NCBI RefSeq assembly: GCF_963422355.1
Contig: NC_085091.1
Location: 3,783,523 to 3,847,522 of the forward strand
Source of the DNA: Corticium candelabrum
Taxonomy: Eukaryota; Porifera; Homoscleromorpha; Homosclerophorida; Plakinidae
Length of the DNA stretch: 64,000 bases
Direction: 5' to 3'
This document shows, one piece after another, positions 13,502 to 25,600 of this stretch. A program made the position numbers and the translations under genes. The notes beneath the pieces are model-generated. The model worked only from the letters and a program-made list of their open reading frames with translations. It had not been told where the DNA came from and ran no database searches. Numbering within the stretch: position 1 is the first letter of the stretch; the number at the start of each line of letters is the position of its first letter.

Positions 13502-13644
13502 TGTAGTAGATTAGATATCTGAACTGCGCATGCGTGGATGTAGTAGTCTGACATTGTACACGTTGAATTTGAGTTCTGTATTACTGTTAGCGGCTAGCGA
13601 AATAAAGGAGCTACTTCTACCTGTTTCCGTCCTGGTATACTACA
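13502..13644 (+). repeat. 3' LTR
   Basis: Direct repeat of the 5' LTR, followed by the target duplication ACGGC. Confidence 0.85.
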
Positions 13645-13659
13645 ACGGCGATTCGGGAT

Positions 13660-14350
13660 TTACTAGAGTAGTGATGCAAAAGTCGCTTGACCTCGCTGAA
13701 TGGCATCGGTCAATGGCGTCACAGCAACCACAATAGGAAATGCACGCGACGGGAACGAGACAGCTCCAAAAACTGCTAAATAATAATAATTAAGTGTACG
13801 TGTCAGCTTGCAATCTAGAAAATGCCCAAGAATATAATCCAAGTCACTCTGTGTCCACGAATAACTGCGATGACGACACAAACTGCAGACTGGAACGCCT
13901 ATTACTCGTTCGGCCATGCTAGAAATTAAACCGCCCCGCGGATAGATAAAAATAGATCCGCAAACTTAGTGCTAGTATTTCTTACCTAGCTTGTTTGTTA
14001 TTGAGGAAGAAGTCAGCGTGACAGACTCTAGTGATGCAAAAAGTGTATGTTGTTTGGCCGCTTGAGCTCGCTAAGTGGTATCGGTCGATGTAAAGTCACT
14101 AGCTAGCGACCACAAAATCCGCAGCTAGGAAGTGCACGCAACGGCTGGAACGAGACAGCTCCAAAAACTGCTAAATATTCTAAGTATACTGTGTCCACGA
14201 CTAACCACGATGACGACACAAACTAGACAAGTGCACTGGAAACTGGAACGCCAACTACTCGTTCACTTCCAAGTACAATGACCGGAAATGATCGAACGTG
14301 ACTGCTAGAAACCGCCCCGGATAAATGAAAAATAGATCAGCAAACACATT
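13660..14350. repeat. Local tandem duplication, two units of about 320 bp
   Basis: Unit 1 (about 13660-13980) and unit 2 (about 14025-14350) share ordered blocks: AGTGATGCAAAA, GGTATCGGTC-like, CGAGACAGCTCCAAAA, GATGACGACACAAACT and AACCGCCCC. Unit 1 has a minus-strand frame, MAERVIGVPVCSLCRHRS, from 13917 that could be a first exon, but it is not kept open in unit 2. The function is unknown. The LTR fossil lies against its left edge. Confidence 0.6.
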
Positions 14351-14929
14351 TGTGGATACTAGATCTATCTATACCTACAAATGTAGGTTCTAGATCTAGA
14401 CAGACAGATGGTCACTTTGCATGACACAACTTAGCTAAACATCGAAAGCATCGTACTTGCTCTAAAAAATCAATACCGCGTTGAACATGTTCTACGCATG
14501 CGCTAAAATTGATGAGGTGTGTACTGTACTGTGTACTCACAGTAACAGGCTTACTAATAATACTTCCAGTTGTTTGCCGGCGTCGTAGTTTGTAAGTCTA
14601 GGGTAGTGTACGCTAGCTGACTCATAAGAAGCTAGAGATCTCGCTGAACTGTCTAAAAAGTTTAGCATGAATGATTCATTTACAGCAGTCAACTTCTATG
14701 ACGTCACACGAAGTCACATGCCACAATGCACTCTGTACTTGGCAATCCTGACTAACTTGTTAGGAAAATCGTAAACAGGCCTTGCAGGATATCCTACAAC
14801 AAGACTACAATACAAGTCGCCACTACCACGAAATCCAGTACTCTCAACGTCCGTCGCTTTCCTTCCATTTGTCAAAATTTCAGACTCGACGACACGATCG
14901 ACATTTTCTTCACTTCTAGTCGAGAAAAG
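14351..14929. other. Intergenic upstream of oxidoreductase 1
   Basis: No coding sequence or repeat was recognised. It should hold the promoter and 5' UTR of the gene starting at 14930. Confidence 0.4.
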
Positions 14930-16117
14930 ATGCAAACAAGCAACCACAGTAATTTCGACACCCGTAACGCCTTCGACGGCTCGGAATCGATCGAATCTGC
15001 GTCAATTTCCAGTTCTCGCTCCGACCTCAGAAACCGACTCGGGGTCGCTCTGTTCGGATTCGGACGCGCAGGACGCATCCACTACAGCAACGTCATTCGC
15101 AGCAGGCACGTCGAATTGCTCTGGATTGTCGACGAAGACGTGGAGAAGGCAGAAGACGCGCTGGTCGCCGACCGAGTCACGACGGCCAAGGTTGTCCTTC
15201 CGTTGCGCGTCAGCGAGGTAATAAAATCGTATTATGACATCGGCACATAGCATAGACAAGGGAGTTTTGTACAATTTTAGGTTCTCAACGACAGCTGTGT
15301 CGACTTCGTCATCATTGCGACACCCACGCCAACACATGAGGTTATTGTGAGAGGCGCGCTCAAGGCGGACAAGGGTGTGTTTTGCGAGAAGCCCGTCGCT
15401 ATGACCCTACACGACACCGCCGCTGTTTATGAAGAGGCCGATCACGTGGGTCGGCCGCTTTACTCCGCCTTCCAGCGACGTTTCGATCCTAACGTGCGCT
15501 CGCTGCGCGACCGCGTTAGAGGGGGCGATATTGGCACGTTGCACGTGATCAAGTCCTGCAGCCGGGACTCGCCTCTGCCGTCGATTCAGTTTCTTATGAC
15601 TTCCGGCGGTATTTTTCACGACTGTGCAGTGCATGATATTGATATTGTTTGCTGGATAGTGGGCGAGGCTCCTCTTACTGCATATGCAACTGCACACTCA
15701 TTTATTCCCAGCATTGGTGAAATCAATGATGTAGACACAGTGGCCATTGTGCTTAAATTTCCAAGTGGAGCCATTGCAACTGTGGATCTCAGTCGACATG
15801 CCTGTTATGGTTACGATCAACGACTTGAAGTGTTTGGAGATCAAGGCATGCTTGTGTCCGAAAATCGAGCTCCGACGACTCTTCGACAGGCGACATCGAG
15901 AGGTGTCTTCACCGATCCCATTGACTACTCGTTTCCCGATCGATACAGCGAGGCGTATAGATTTGAACTGGATCATTTCATTGAAGTTGTGAAGGGAACC
16001 GCAGAAATGGAGATCACAAGCTACGATGCCTTGTTAGCCAACCGAGTCGCTGATGCTTGTGAGAAGTCGTATAAGACGGGACAAGTTGTATCGGTCAATA
16101 TAGATTTGAAAAACTAG
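14930..16117 (+). CDS. Gfo/Idh/MocA-family NAD(P)-dependent oxidoreductase (inositol 2-dehydrogenase-like), paralogue 1
   Basis: Two exons, 14930-15217 and 15281-16117, joined in phase 0 by a 63-bp GT-AG intron, giving 374 residues. After a Ser-rich 36-residue leader there is a Rossmann dinucleotide motif GFGRAGRIH, then IIATPTPTHE, the family EKPVA motif with its catalytic lysine, FQRRFDPN, and HDCAVHDID, which supplies the Asp and His of the inositol dehydrogenase active site. The sequence is closest to myo-inositol 2-dehydrogenase (bacterial IolG/YrbE type), which oxidises inositol to scyllo-inosose; the substrate here is inferred. The leader is not a clear targeting signal, so it is probably cytosolic. 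Its stop lies 305 bp from the convergent SCO1 stop. The start is the first Met in frame. Confidence 0.85.
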
Positions 16118-16422
16118 AATGAGATTAGGATGTACAATGCACTCGTTTGTACAATGATGGGACAGTTGAATTTGCCATCGTGGAAATAGGACCTTCACTC
16201 AGCAGCGTACTACTTTATTATTATTATTGTTGTTATTATATACATATATAGAGTCCGTGTTCTCAGCACAGTTCTCTAATTCCACTGTCGACAAGTTGCA
16301 GTTATGTGGATAAACAAATTACATACATTTTGATATTAATCATACAAAACGAGTTTCATCACATTCGCTGTAGATGTCTACACAGAGTCGCAGTCTCCAC
16401 ATTAATTAATTAATTGCAATTT
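16118..16422. other. Convergent intergenic spacer
   Basis: About 305 bp between the stop codons of oxidoreductase 1 and SCO1. It must hold both 3' ends and includes an ATT/TTA-rich run near 16215. Nothing else is seen. Confidence 0.5.
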
Positions 16423-19400
16423 TCATCGTCCTGACAACTTGTGTTTCAGCATTTTGTTTGCTACAACGGCAGTGATTTCGCCGTCGGTTCGGTTTTGACC
16501 AAAATAGTCGATAAAATTTCCATCCGGCCCTACTAAATACATGATAATTGTGTGATCGACCTAACACAAAAACACAATGTTGGTATACTGATGTAATAAA
16601 GTAGGCTGCAGTTGCAGCTCACGAGGTAGTCATTATCGCCCTTGACTGGCGAAGAACTGTAATACACACGATATGCCTTGGCAACTTTGTCAACCTCTTC
16701 TCGTGTGCCAGTCAGACCGATCATTGTGGGATGAAAATCTACATACAACGTCACTGTCCAATGCATGCAGCACAACAAGATAGTTCAAACATGTAACGAC
16801 TAAATGAATGTATTTATTCAGTGATTGTGTTAGATTGAAACTCATACCGTTGTTTTATTAAATAAATAGATATATTATAAAGTTTACATAAATTACTATA
16901 AAACTGTATATAAATATAAACTTGGTCAAATACAAATCATATTTAATAACGTACACAAAATATCTATTATTTATAACATTGAATATTTTATACAAATTAA
17001 TATTATAAAAATATGTAAATTTAAAATTGACTTAAACACAAATCACATATAATAAATTACATAAAATTTAATATTTACTTAAATTATTTAAAATATAAAA
17101 ATTTATATTTTATATTCCACCTTATACTCTACCACAAAGAATATTTTTTAATGTAAAATCTGAATGAAATTCCATAACACAAAACCAATAAAACATTCAC
17201 AATAATCAGACACTTCAGTATCTCCACAAACGGCATTCTTGAATCAGTCTGTCACTCAAAGACTCAACTCACAATGCCATTATATTTCTCCAAAATTTAG
17301 CCTTACAAAGAGATGGAAACAAATTTGCTAATAAATCCTAACATTTTGTGCTTTGCATGCACAAACTGTGTTTTGCTTTGCTTTCCAAAAATTATGACAT
17401 CTCAATATAAAATCATCAAAATAGAAACAATTAAAGATGTATTACATGTATAAAAACTCTAGTACAGTATATACACATATTACAACATGTATTTACATCA
17501 AATTTTACCTTTAAGATACTCCTTGATTGCTTCAGGAGTGTCTCGCTCTGGATCTACACTGATAAAAATTGGTTGCAAACGATAGAGGTCAGACAGCTTG
17601 TCTGCACACAAATTGGTATCAGGTCAGATGACACTTTACTGTAAAAAGTACAATATGCTACATACTGACTCCGTCCACAGCCATGCCCATTTTGTCTAGT
17701 TCGTCAGGACAGATATCAGGACAATGGCAAAATCCAAAGTAAATCATCAGCCATTGTCCCAAAAAATTGTCACTTGTTTTTCGCTCCCCGTTATGATCAA
17801 TAAGTGAGAACGGTCCACCAATAGCGGCTTTACCGACTGATCGTGTCTTTTCTCGTTCACGTTCTACTCAATAGCAAATCTCACTTGTTAATAATCAAGT
17901 AAGAAACAAACTATAGGGCCACACCATCTAAATTTTTATGCTCGGATATTTGGATATAAAACCTGGACAGACCAATAAAAATACCGACCGATCAAAATAG
18001 TAATGATCATGTGACATTTTGAGGATGTGCAGTTTTCATTTCACTGCATACAAATGTGAAATAAAAAATGGACAATAAAACAAAAGATGCTGATGTCAAT
18101 CAAAACGCAGTAACAGTCGCTGAACCACATGCACTGTTAACGCTTGCGGAATTATCGATGTAGTCGTAGGATGTAGATACTACTAAATCATTTTACAGCA
18201 AGCACAATATCATTGTGCAAGCACACATCAAATTTAATATCTATTTTGGTCAAAATCAAAACTGGATGGGCGAATCCGAGCATCAAGAAATTTAATTGCA
18301 TGGTCTGGCCTAACCATATAGTCACAGTGTATACACTAATTTTATAGACCTTGTTGTTTCTGCTTTCTCAAAGTGTGAACATAGAATACAGCTGCACCAC
18401 CGATGACCGTAAATACCCCGAGTGTCTTCCATGTTATCGGCTTAAAAACACAAGTTTCACACTTTCTCTGCTTGATAATTTCTAGCTAAGTCCTAAAAAC
18501 CTAATAACATAGCTTTCAAATTCTTGTGATCAGACTCAATTCAAAAGCCACATAACGAATTTCATTGGAATCTTGTAATACTTGTACGTGTCTTATCATG
18601 ATTTTTATGTTGCATCACTGTGTTAGCTATTCTTACAATATGGTACACATTTGAATTTCAATCACCGTTTGGCTTCTGCCATCACAAAGTCAAAATATGC
18701 TGTCAATCCAATTTTGTGACATATTTAATTTAATAAGGTGTGCAATATTTGGCATAAATATTGAAATTTGTATATCTGCATTCTAAACACCAAAATACCA
18801 CATATATTACAACAAGAAATTCTAGCAACATTGTTGCAGCTATTATCTCATCACAGTTGTAACCAATCTGCCTGTCACAATTACATACACAAGTAACAAA
18901 TTATTGAAAATTTTCAAATTTAACCCGATCAGCCAAGCAATTACTGTTTGCCTTCATAAATTAACTAATTAATTAATTAAGTCATTTTGTAAATAGACAC
19001 ACTATCTTGATATACGTACTGAAGCAATGTATAGAAATAACAATTGTGTCTCACCCCTTTAGAACTAAAGAAACCACCAAAGATTGATTGCTTCTGTCCC
19101 GACTTGCCTCCAGAAGAAATCTGACATACAGGCACTGTCAACCGTTTGCCCAGGCCATCTCTTGTCCGTTTGAATAAAACTTTACAATTAACCTGTAATT
19201 TTTTTATTAAATTAAAAATCAATGCCTTTGCTTTATTGATTAATAATTCAAAATTTAGTAAACTATAATATTTCTGTTTAAAACCTTTGCACGGCTAGTG
19301 AAATAACAATTGCATTCTTTGCCTACTGAAGTCAATAGATGATTAAACAGTCATATAAGAAGAACACACAGCAAGTGACAAGCCAACAGACAAACAACCA

Positions 19401-19630
19401 GCTAAACAAGTAAACAACTAACAAACAGTTAGGAGACAAACAGGCAATAAGATGCCACATTTCAACACTTACTATACTGAATTAATTAATTAATTAATGT
19501 AACTATAAAAAATAAATAGATACAAATTATCAAACATAATTATTTACTATTGTCGTGTTGCCAAATCTCTTACCGGTTGTTGCAAACGGCTTGCCACACA
19601 GCCGCTACGAAGGCACTTCGACACAAGCAT
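16423..19630 (-). CDS. SCO1: SCO1 cytochrome c oxidase copper chaperone
   Basis: Seven minus-strand exons, 19630-19574, 19192-19055, 18440-18350, 17863-17666, 17601-17509, 16738-16623 and 16560-16423, join in frame to 276 residues (human SCO1 301). The N-terminus is basic and free of acids ([16 protein letters not shown]), as in a mitochondrial presequence. Exon 3 codes a transmembrane helix after PITWK. Exon 4 has the copper-binding CPDIC motif in a thioredoxin fold ([11 protein letters not shown]); exon 5 has [14 protein letters not shown]; exon 6 has [20 protein letters not shown]; exon 7 has the copper-ligand His in [14 protein letters not shown]. It delivers copper to the CuA site of COX2 in the inner membrane. 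SCO2 cannot be excluded by eye. It shares a 106-bp intergenic region with the next gene. Confidence 0.93.
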
Positions 19631-19736
19631 AATCAGTTGCCCGGATTAGCAAAATCCTCGTACTCCCAGATACATCGCGCCTACCACGTGTTCTGGCGTA
19701 CTGTACACTCTCTACGTATGTGTGAGCATTAGCTAA
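19631..19736. promoter_or_regulatory. Likely bidirectional promoter of SCO1 and oxidoreductase 2
   Basis: Only 106 bp separate the two start codons, which face away from each other. Both proteins begin with mitochondrial-type presequences. No TATA box is evident. A shared promoter is inferred from spacing alone. Confidence 0.55.
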
Positions 19737-20282
19737 ATGATGTTTTCACTTCGTTCCGTCAGAAATGCAGCCATGTCGCTTCCCGTGTTCTCACGACCTG
19801 CTGTCTACTCGATGATGCGAGAAGCGTCTCGAAAAGTGCAGGTACGTACACTGAGCTGTTGATCAGCATCGTAGAAAGCTATGGTACACAATCATGATGA
19901 GCAGCACACGATCAGAAAATTGTCATCTTTGTGTGTGTGACTTTTGACTAGAGTAGCTTGTACATGTGTACATGTGCTGCAGCTCAAATCGTGGTCTTGT
20001 CGTGGGGGAGATGGGCGTGTCCTTGCACTTTCGGCATTGTTGAGTGGGCGTGATTGAAGTTTGAATGTGTGTATTACTATTTATACAACAACGAGATGAC
20101 CAATGATAACTTTTGATCAGTCAGAACATGATAACACCCGTAGTCTGAACGTTAACGTAATTAGACGTGGTCAGACTGTAGAGTGTGTAGGTATGTCAAA
20201 GTCACCAAATGCCCTCCTACTGCAGCTTTCCGGTTTAATAGCTGGGATGGACTTTTAGGTATTTCTCTAGAATTTCACGGTG

Positions 20283-20347
<65 letters not shown>

Positions 20348-22517
20348 ACAAGCCTATTCACCACTGTTATAAGAATCCTACTTCACACTGAAACTGGTAT
20401 GATGTGTGAGATTTGGCTATCATGCCTTCACTTTCATCAACGGACAGTAGGATGTCTACATTCCTTTGCGAAGCAACTGCATGCTTGTTGAACCAACAGT
20501 CGCATATAACAAATAGAATCAACAGATTACAAAATAAGCATGCACTACTACTCCAGTATAAGCAATGCATGGTCTTCCTCATTCCACTGCCAATCTCTAT
20601 GAATATTGATTGATTCAAAGCCACACTTTGTCTTCTAATATAATACTTAACAGTACAGTGCACAGAAGCTCAAAGCCTGTGGAATGATGTACAATTGATT
20701 TGTCTGCCATAAGAATAGTAGCTATAGAATACGCTCATTAGTGCTGAAGCTGATTGTACTCAAGAATCAGTGCAAAGCTGTGGAGCAAGTAGGCTCAAGT
20801 GTCCAGCTGGTCATCTCCCCCACACACGGGGGAGATGACCGGCTGGATGCTTGAGTCTATGGAGCAAGGGGCATAGATAGGCATGTTTTCATGTCACCAC
20901 CAAGACCTCATAGGTAGGCATGTCTGGCAATCCTTGATCCTGCGTGAGCTGCACAAACAGCTTTGAATAGACCGTGTGTATTAAGCCACAGATGTAGATA
21001 CGTTGGTGGTGGCTGCAGATGCATGCACGCTTGCATTTGTGGGTATAAATAATTACTATTTGAAACCGCCATAATGACCTACCTATTTAAGCCCCCAAAA
21101 TGGAGAATCCAATGCCTTGCCAAGTTGTATAGACCAATCATTCGAACACGAACACACTAGTTCAATGGCAGATTTATAAACACCATATAATATATCAGAA
21201 AGCAAGATGCATGTGGATGTGTGAAGATTACAGTGCGCATGCAACTGCTTCCTATAAGTCTCAGTCACTGTAGCAGTCTGCGTATGCCACATCACTCCCC
21301 ATCAGTGTAGTCGCTATAGAAAAGTGGCCTGTCATGAGGCTGTTCATTACTCAACCTTGAGCGAGGATGTTATTCTGTTTCTATAATGTACAGTGGCTGT
21401 AGTTACAAAAAAAGAAACAGAAAAATTCCATTAATGTGTGTTCTGAGCTTTCAGGTTGTAATTCTTATTCTAGGTATGCACCAATGGCAATGACACTACA
21501 CGTCGTGTTGGTGTAGCATTATTTGGCCTTGGACGTGCTGGTACAATTCACACTGACAATATCCTCACTAATCCCAAATTGGATCTCCGTTGGATTATAG
21601 AAGAAAATCTCGATCTTGCCAAACAATTCGTTCATCATCGCAATTTGTCAACCACAACAATTCAACCCAAAGACATGGCCAGGGCACTGACAGATCCCAA
21701 CATAGATTTTGTTGTTGTTGCCACGCCTACAAGTACACACCTCTCAATTGTGACATCATCTCTGAAGGCACAAAAAGCTGTGTTTTGTGAGAAGCCGGTG
21801 GCTAGCTCGGTAGATGAAATCAAATTGTGCTATGACGAAGCAGAGATGGCAGGAAAACCTTTGTTCAGTGCGTTCCAGCGTCGTTTCGATCCCAGCATTG
21901 CAAGCGTAAAAAAGCACATACAAACTGGTGCAATTGGAAAACTCCACGTGATCAAGACATGCAGTCGTGATAGTCAATCACCAAGTCGCGACTATATACT
22001 CAACTCTGGCAATACTGGAATTTTCGGTGACAGTGCAGTTCACGACATTGACCTGGTGTGTTGGCTGGCTGGTGAGACACCGTCTACCGTCTACGCCACC
22101 GGCCATGCATTCATCCCATACATCAAGGAAGCAGGCGATGTTGACACAGTGGCCATCACCCTGAGATTTCCAAGTGGCCTGATTGCCATCATTGACATGA
22201 GTCGGCATGCTGTGTATGGATACGACCAACGTGTGGAGGTCTTTGGCGAAAACGGGATGGCAGTCGTACAAAACATGCAACCAACAACAACAGTACATTG
22301 GGACAAGAACGGACTTCATGGACCCCGACTCGAGGATTTCTTTCCTACGAGGTACCAGGAAGCATACAAGCGAGAGCTGGAACATTTTGTTAGCGTCGTA
22401 GAAGGAAAAACTCAACTCCTATATCATCGAAATGATGCCATATTAACATTGAAAGTCGCTGAAGCATGTGCAGAATCCAATCGGCAAGGGCAAGCCATTC
22501 CATTCCACTTCGATTAG
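19737..22517 (+). CDS. Gfo/Idh/MocA-family oxidoreductase (inositol 2-dehydrogenase-like), paralogue 2, probably mitochondrial
   Basis: Two exons, 19737-19841 and 21474-22517, joined in phase 0, giving 382 residues. The first exon codes 35 residues rich in Arg/Ser and hydrophobics (MMFSLRSVRNAAMSL) that look like a mitochondrial presequence, unlike paralogue 1. The body aligns with paralogue 1 throughout: GLGRAGTIH, VVATPTSTH, EKPVA with the catalytic Lys, FQRRFDPS, GDSAVHDID with the Asp and His, DMSRHAVYGYDQRVEVFGE. The reaction is presumed to be oxidation of a cyclitol or sugar with NAD(P); the substrate is unknown. The 1.6-kb intron carries a (TG)n tract and a hairpin repeat. The stop lies 97 bp from the convergent SRPRB stop. 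Confidence 0.85.
20287..20345. repeat. (TG)n microsatellite
   Basis: A TG run in the intron of oxidoreductase 2. Confidence 0.95.
20794..20855. repeat. 62-bp near-perfect hairpin
   Basis: CTCAAGTGTCCAGCTGGTCA faces its near-complement TGACCGGCTGGATGCTTGAG across a CTCCCCCACACACGGGGGAG core. Sequence like the arm (GAGAGTCCAGCCGCTCATCT) recurs at about 41253 and 58499, so this is probably a tip of a dispersed repeat. Confidence 0.65.
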
Positions 22518-22614
22518 GCAGCGCAATCTGTGAATGTACTCTAAATGTGACTGCATAGAGAAGGTTTCAGGCAATTTATAATTTAATGTATTTGTATAAG
22601 CACAAACTTTTAGT

Positions 22615-25600
22615 CTAAAACACTCCCTTGATCCAGTCTTTGACTGCTTCAAGGTCTGCTTCGTCTCCTGTGTTTCGCTTGCACGAACATTCGATGAGTG
22701 AGACGCTGTTGCTGACTTGAGAAAACTCAAAGTCTTTTCCTTCCTTCCCAATAAATGTATTCTTTGAGCCAACGTTTGTGTTGTCTATACCTTCTAGGGC
22801 AGCCGATCGGGTCACCCTCAATGCATTACTGAAGATACAAAACACATCACTGATCAGGCTTGCTTATGACATACAACTTTCAACACAGAACAATTGACCG
22901 GCGTCCAGCTGTTGAAGCAGTATGCTGACTGCCACATTTGGTAGTAACCATATATGACATATACTTAGTGTGTACTCTAAAGGTTTTGTCTAGAAGTGAC
23001 TCTGTATTGCCAAAATCGCTTTAGTCTCGCGTAGCCAGGCGCTTCCCCGCAGCATCATACTTCCGGCGCTGGGGAAAAGATCTGGCTACACGAGACTAAC
23101 ATCACTTTGCTTGACATTTCTGAGGTTAAATTAGCTACCATTGCAAGGCCGTATCTCATAGGGTCTTCAAAGTGGTTTCCAATGGCTAGCAAAATGTTTG
23201 TGTCACTCGGTTAAGGAAACAGTCCGAAGAACTGTGCAGCTTTAGCGCGCAACAGAAGTAGCGAGGGAGTTTGCGGAAAGTGTTCCTGCGTAGGGATGAG
23301 TGCTTCATAAACTGTTAGAACACGATTGACAACAGCATCCACTGCCTCGCTACGCCAAAGAATCTCACAAAACACCAATTCTCTCAAATGTTGTCGGACG
23401 GAAATAAATCGTACGAATGGTCAGTCTGTAGACAGTCTGAAAGTAGCAAGACGGTTCCCACCGTTCTTGGAGCGATGGAAACAACAGAAAGACCATTTCC
23501 GGGAACGTAATTGCGTCAGTAAGGCTCACGTGATCCGATGGCGAGCAAAAAACGCTTTACTTGGCAGACAAAATTCTTGAAATGCCCCCTCAGTTTTTAA
23601 GTCTTAAACGTTCTTAACATACATCTGTCGGGTTTGCTCTGAGATAGCGCCCAGATACCCAACTTGGTTAGTATGGATTTCCCATTAGCAAGCAAAGGCA
23701 GAGCCAGCAGCCTAGCGCATATCTCTGGAATGCTCCTTTAAACTCAAAACAACAGAAACTTGTGGATATACTATTTGTATCAAACTGTCACACATTTTAT
23801 GCATGCCTACATCTAGACCATGATTTAATCTACACTACAAATTTCTATGGACTTAAAAAGTTTGTTACATAATGGCAAAATGGGTTTACATAAACTTTAC
23901 TTGAACTGCAGAAAGACCCTATTAGGTGTTTATTAATTAGTCTTTGTAAATTCTATTGTGTGTGTTGAGTTTATCTATGAATGATTGGAAAATAAAATCT
24001 ACCGTGATACTTTATTCAGAAAACAGTTCATTCTAATGGTTTATTAAAAGCTCATTCAATTAAGCTTTGACAAAACAATTCTCCAGAAATTACATAAAGC
24101 AAAGAGTCTGCAATACAATCGATCTTAAGGTGTAATGAACCTGCACTGAGCTGGACTTGGCTCCCGTAGTCCCTTTGAGTCTCTTCAGAGAACTAACTAT
24201 AAGTACTTATACGCGCACAAAGAATCAGCTGAGAACAACCAGATATGCAGCAAAACATCTGAGGTTCATGAAGATATATAACACAGCCCAAGTAAAGAGG
24301 TTTCCACACACCCTAGAAACCCTTTGAGATATGCCTCTGCATTGATTCTATTGGAAGTGCGGAAAAGCTTCAAATCTTCACAGATAGCAGTTTGTTGTGG
24401 GGCCCATTTGGGTGTAGCAGACCTCGCAGAACGGTATTGCACTTAATGCAAGGCAAAATAAGTTACTAACAATTAATTGTTAAAAGGTAGCTCAACAGCC
24501 ACAAAGACACAAGTGGTCACCACTTAAGAACAAGAGTGCATCAACAAACTCAGAAGGTTGCCGGGCATAAGAGCAAAGGCGTTTTTGACAACCAAATATG
24601 GTTACTACCATAGTCACTGGAAAGCGATCAATTGGAACATCACCTACATACAATATATAATCTGACTGTGTGACCAAACTAAATGACAAACATCTAAAGA
24701 TGGGTGAGGTGTAAACACAACAACACGGTTGACTGCTCAACTGACAAACTGGTGCAGTGGTAAACTGACAAATAAAGGAACACATGAATAAACAGACAGA
24801 CAAAGATGGATCTCAATAGAAGATACAACTATAAACACAAAAGCAGATAAAAAACAAAGAAACATGGTATGAACAAGTAAATAGACAAACAGACATACAA
24901 ACATACAGACATGCAAAATTAGCACAAGTTATAGATGACTAAATTACATGTACGCGATACCATATTACCCTTCATTTTGCTGCATGCTGGTATAAGTGAG
25001 ATTCACCAAAATTTACATGAGGCAGTTCTGGTAACTAAACCAGCATGCTGGTACAGGGCAGGTAAATGCCGGCACGATGCGTGGTACAGGTAAAGGTGAG
25101 GCAATAGATATTAAAATAGCACACACGTATTCCATGATCAGAGCTGGCTGGCATTTTTAGAAGCAGGAGAAAGACACAATTGCCATGGAAGAACATCAAA
25201 CAAGCATTTAAAGGCCACGGTAGTCTTGCACGTAAAAGACAATCATACCGTATAAAATGAAATATTGGCAGGAGTTTATTTTGGCAAATTGACAGAAAAG
25301 CATATTGGCAGATTTTATTTTGGTGGTTGGACATTGCTGTTGGATAATTGATGTAGGCGTCAACCCTACGTGGCTGTCTTGGAGGAGTTTGCAGTTGACA
25401 GCTGCATTCTTGGCCATCACATTTTCATGGTTTTGCGGGTCTCCGGGATACAACAATGATGAACAACTGTGTAAGCGTAAAGAACAGAATCCACATGATT
25501 CCTATGCTGTTGCCATTGTTATTGCCATTATCAATGCCTGATGAACGTGGGTGATGACGTCAAGATAACGTCATACCCGTATATATCTTGGTGGCCAAAA

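Larger units (their letters stand above)
11690..13644 (+). mobile_element. Ty3/gypsy LTR retrotransposon fossil
   Basis: An LTR element bounded by 144-bp and 143-bp direct repeats beginning TGTAGTAGA and ending TATACTACA, with a 5-bp target duplication ACGGC on both sides. A purine-rich tract (GAGGGGGAGTAG) precedes the 3' LTR. The interior is only about 1.7 kb and retains recognisable Ty3/gypsy pol parts: the end of an RNase H region, an integrase zinc-binding region and an integrase core. It is broken and much shorter than a full element, so it could only have moved with help. The two LTRs are about 96% identical, which suggests a fairly recent insertion. Confidence 0.85.

Noticed and set aside
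13663-13917. Host gene exon MAERVIGVPVCSLC on the minus strand
   Set aside because: The tandem copy does not keep the frame and no continuing exon was found; kept only as a remark in the repeat entry.
23326-23580. 84-residue plus-strand ORF in an SRPRB intron
   Set aside because: No recognisable domain or splice context; probably chance.
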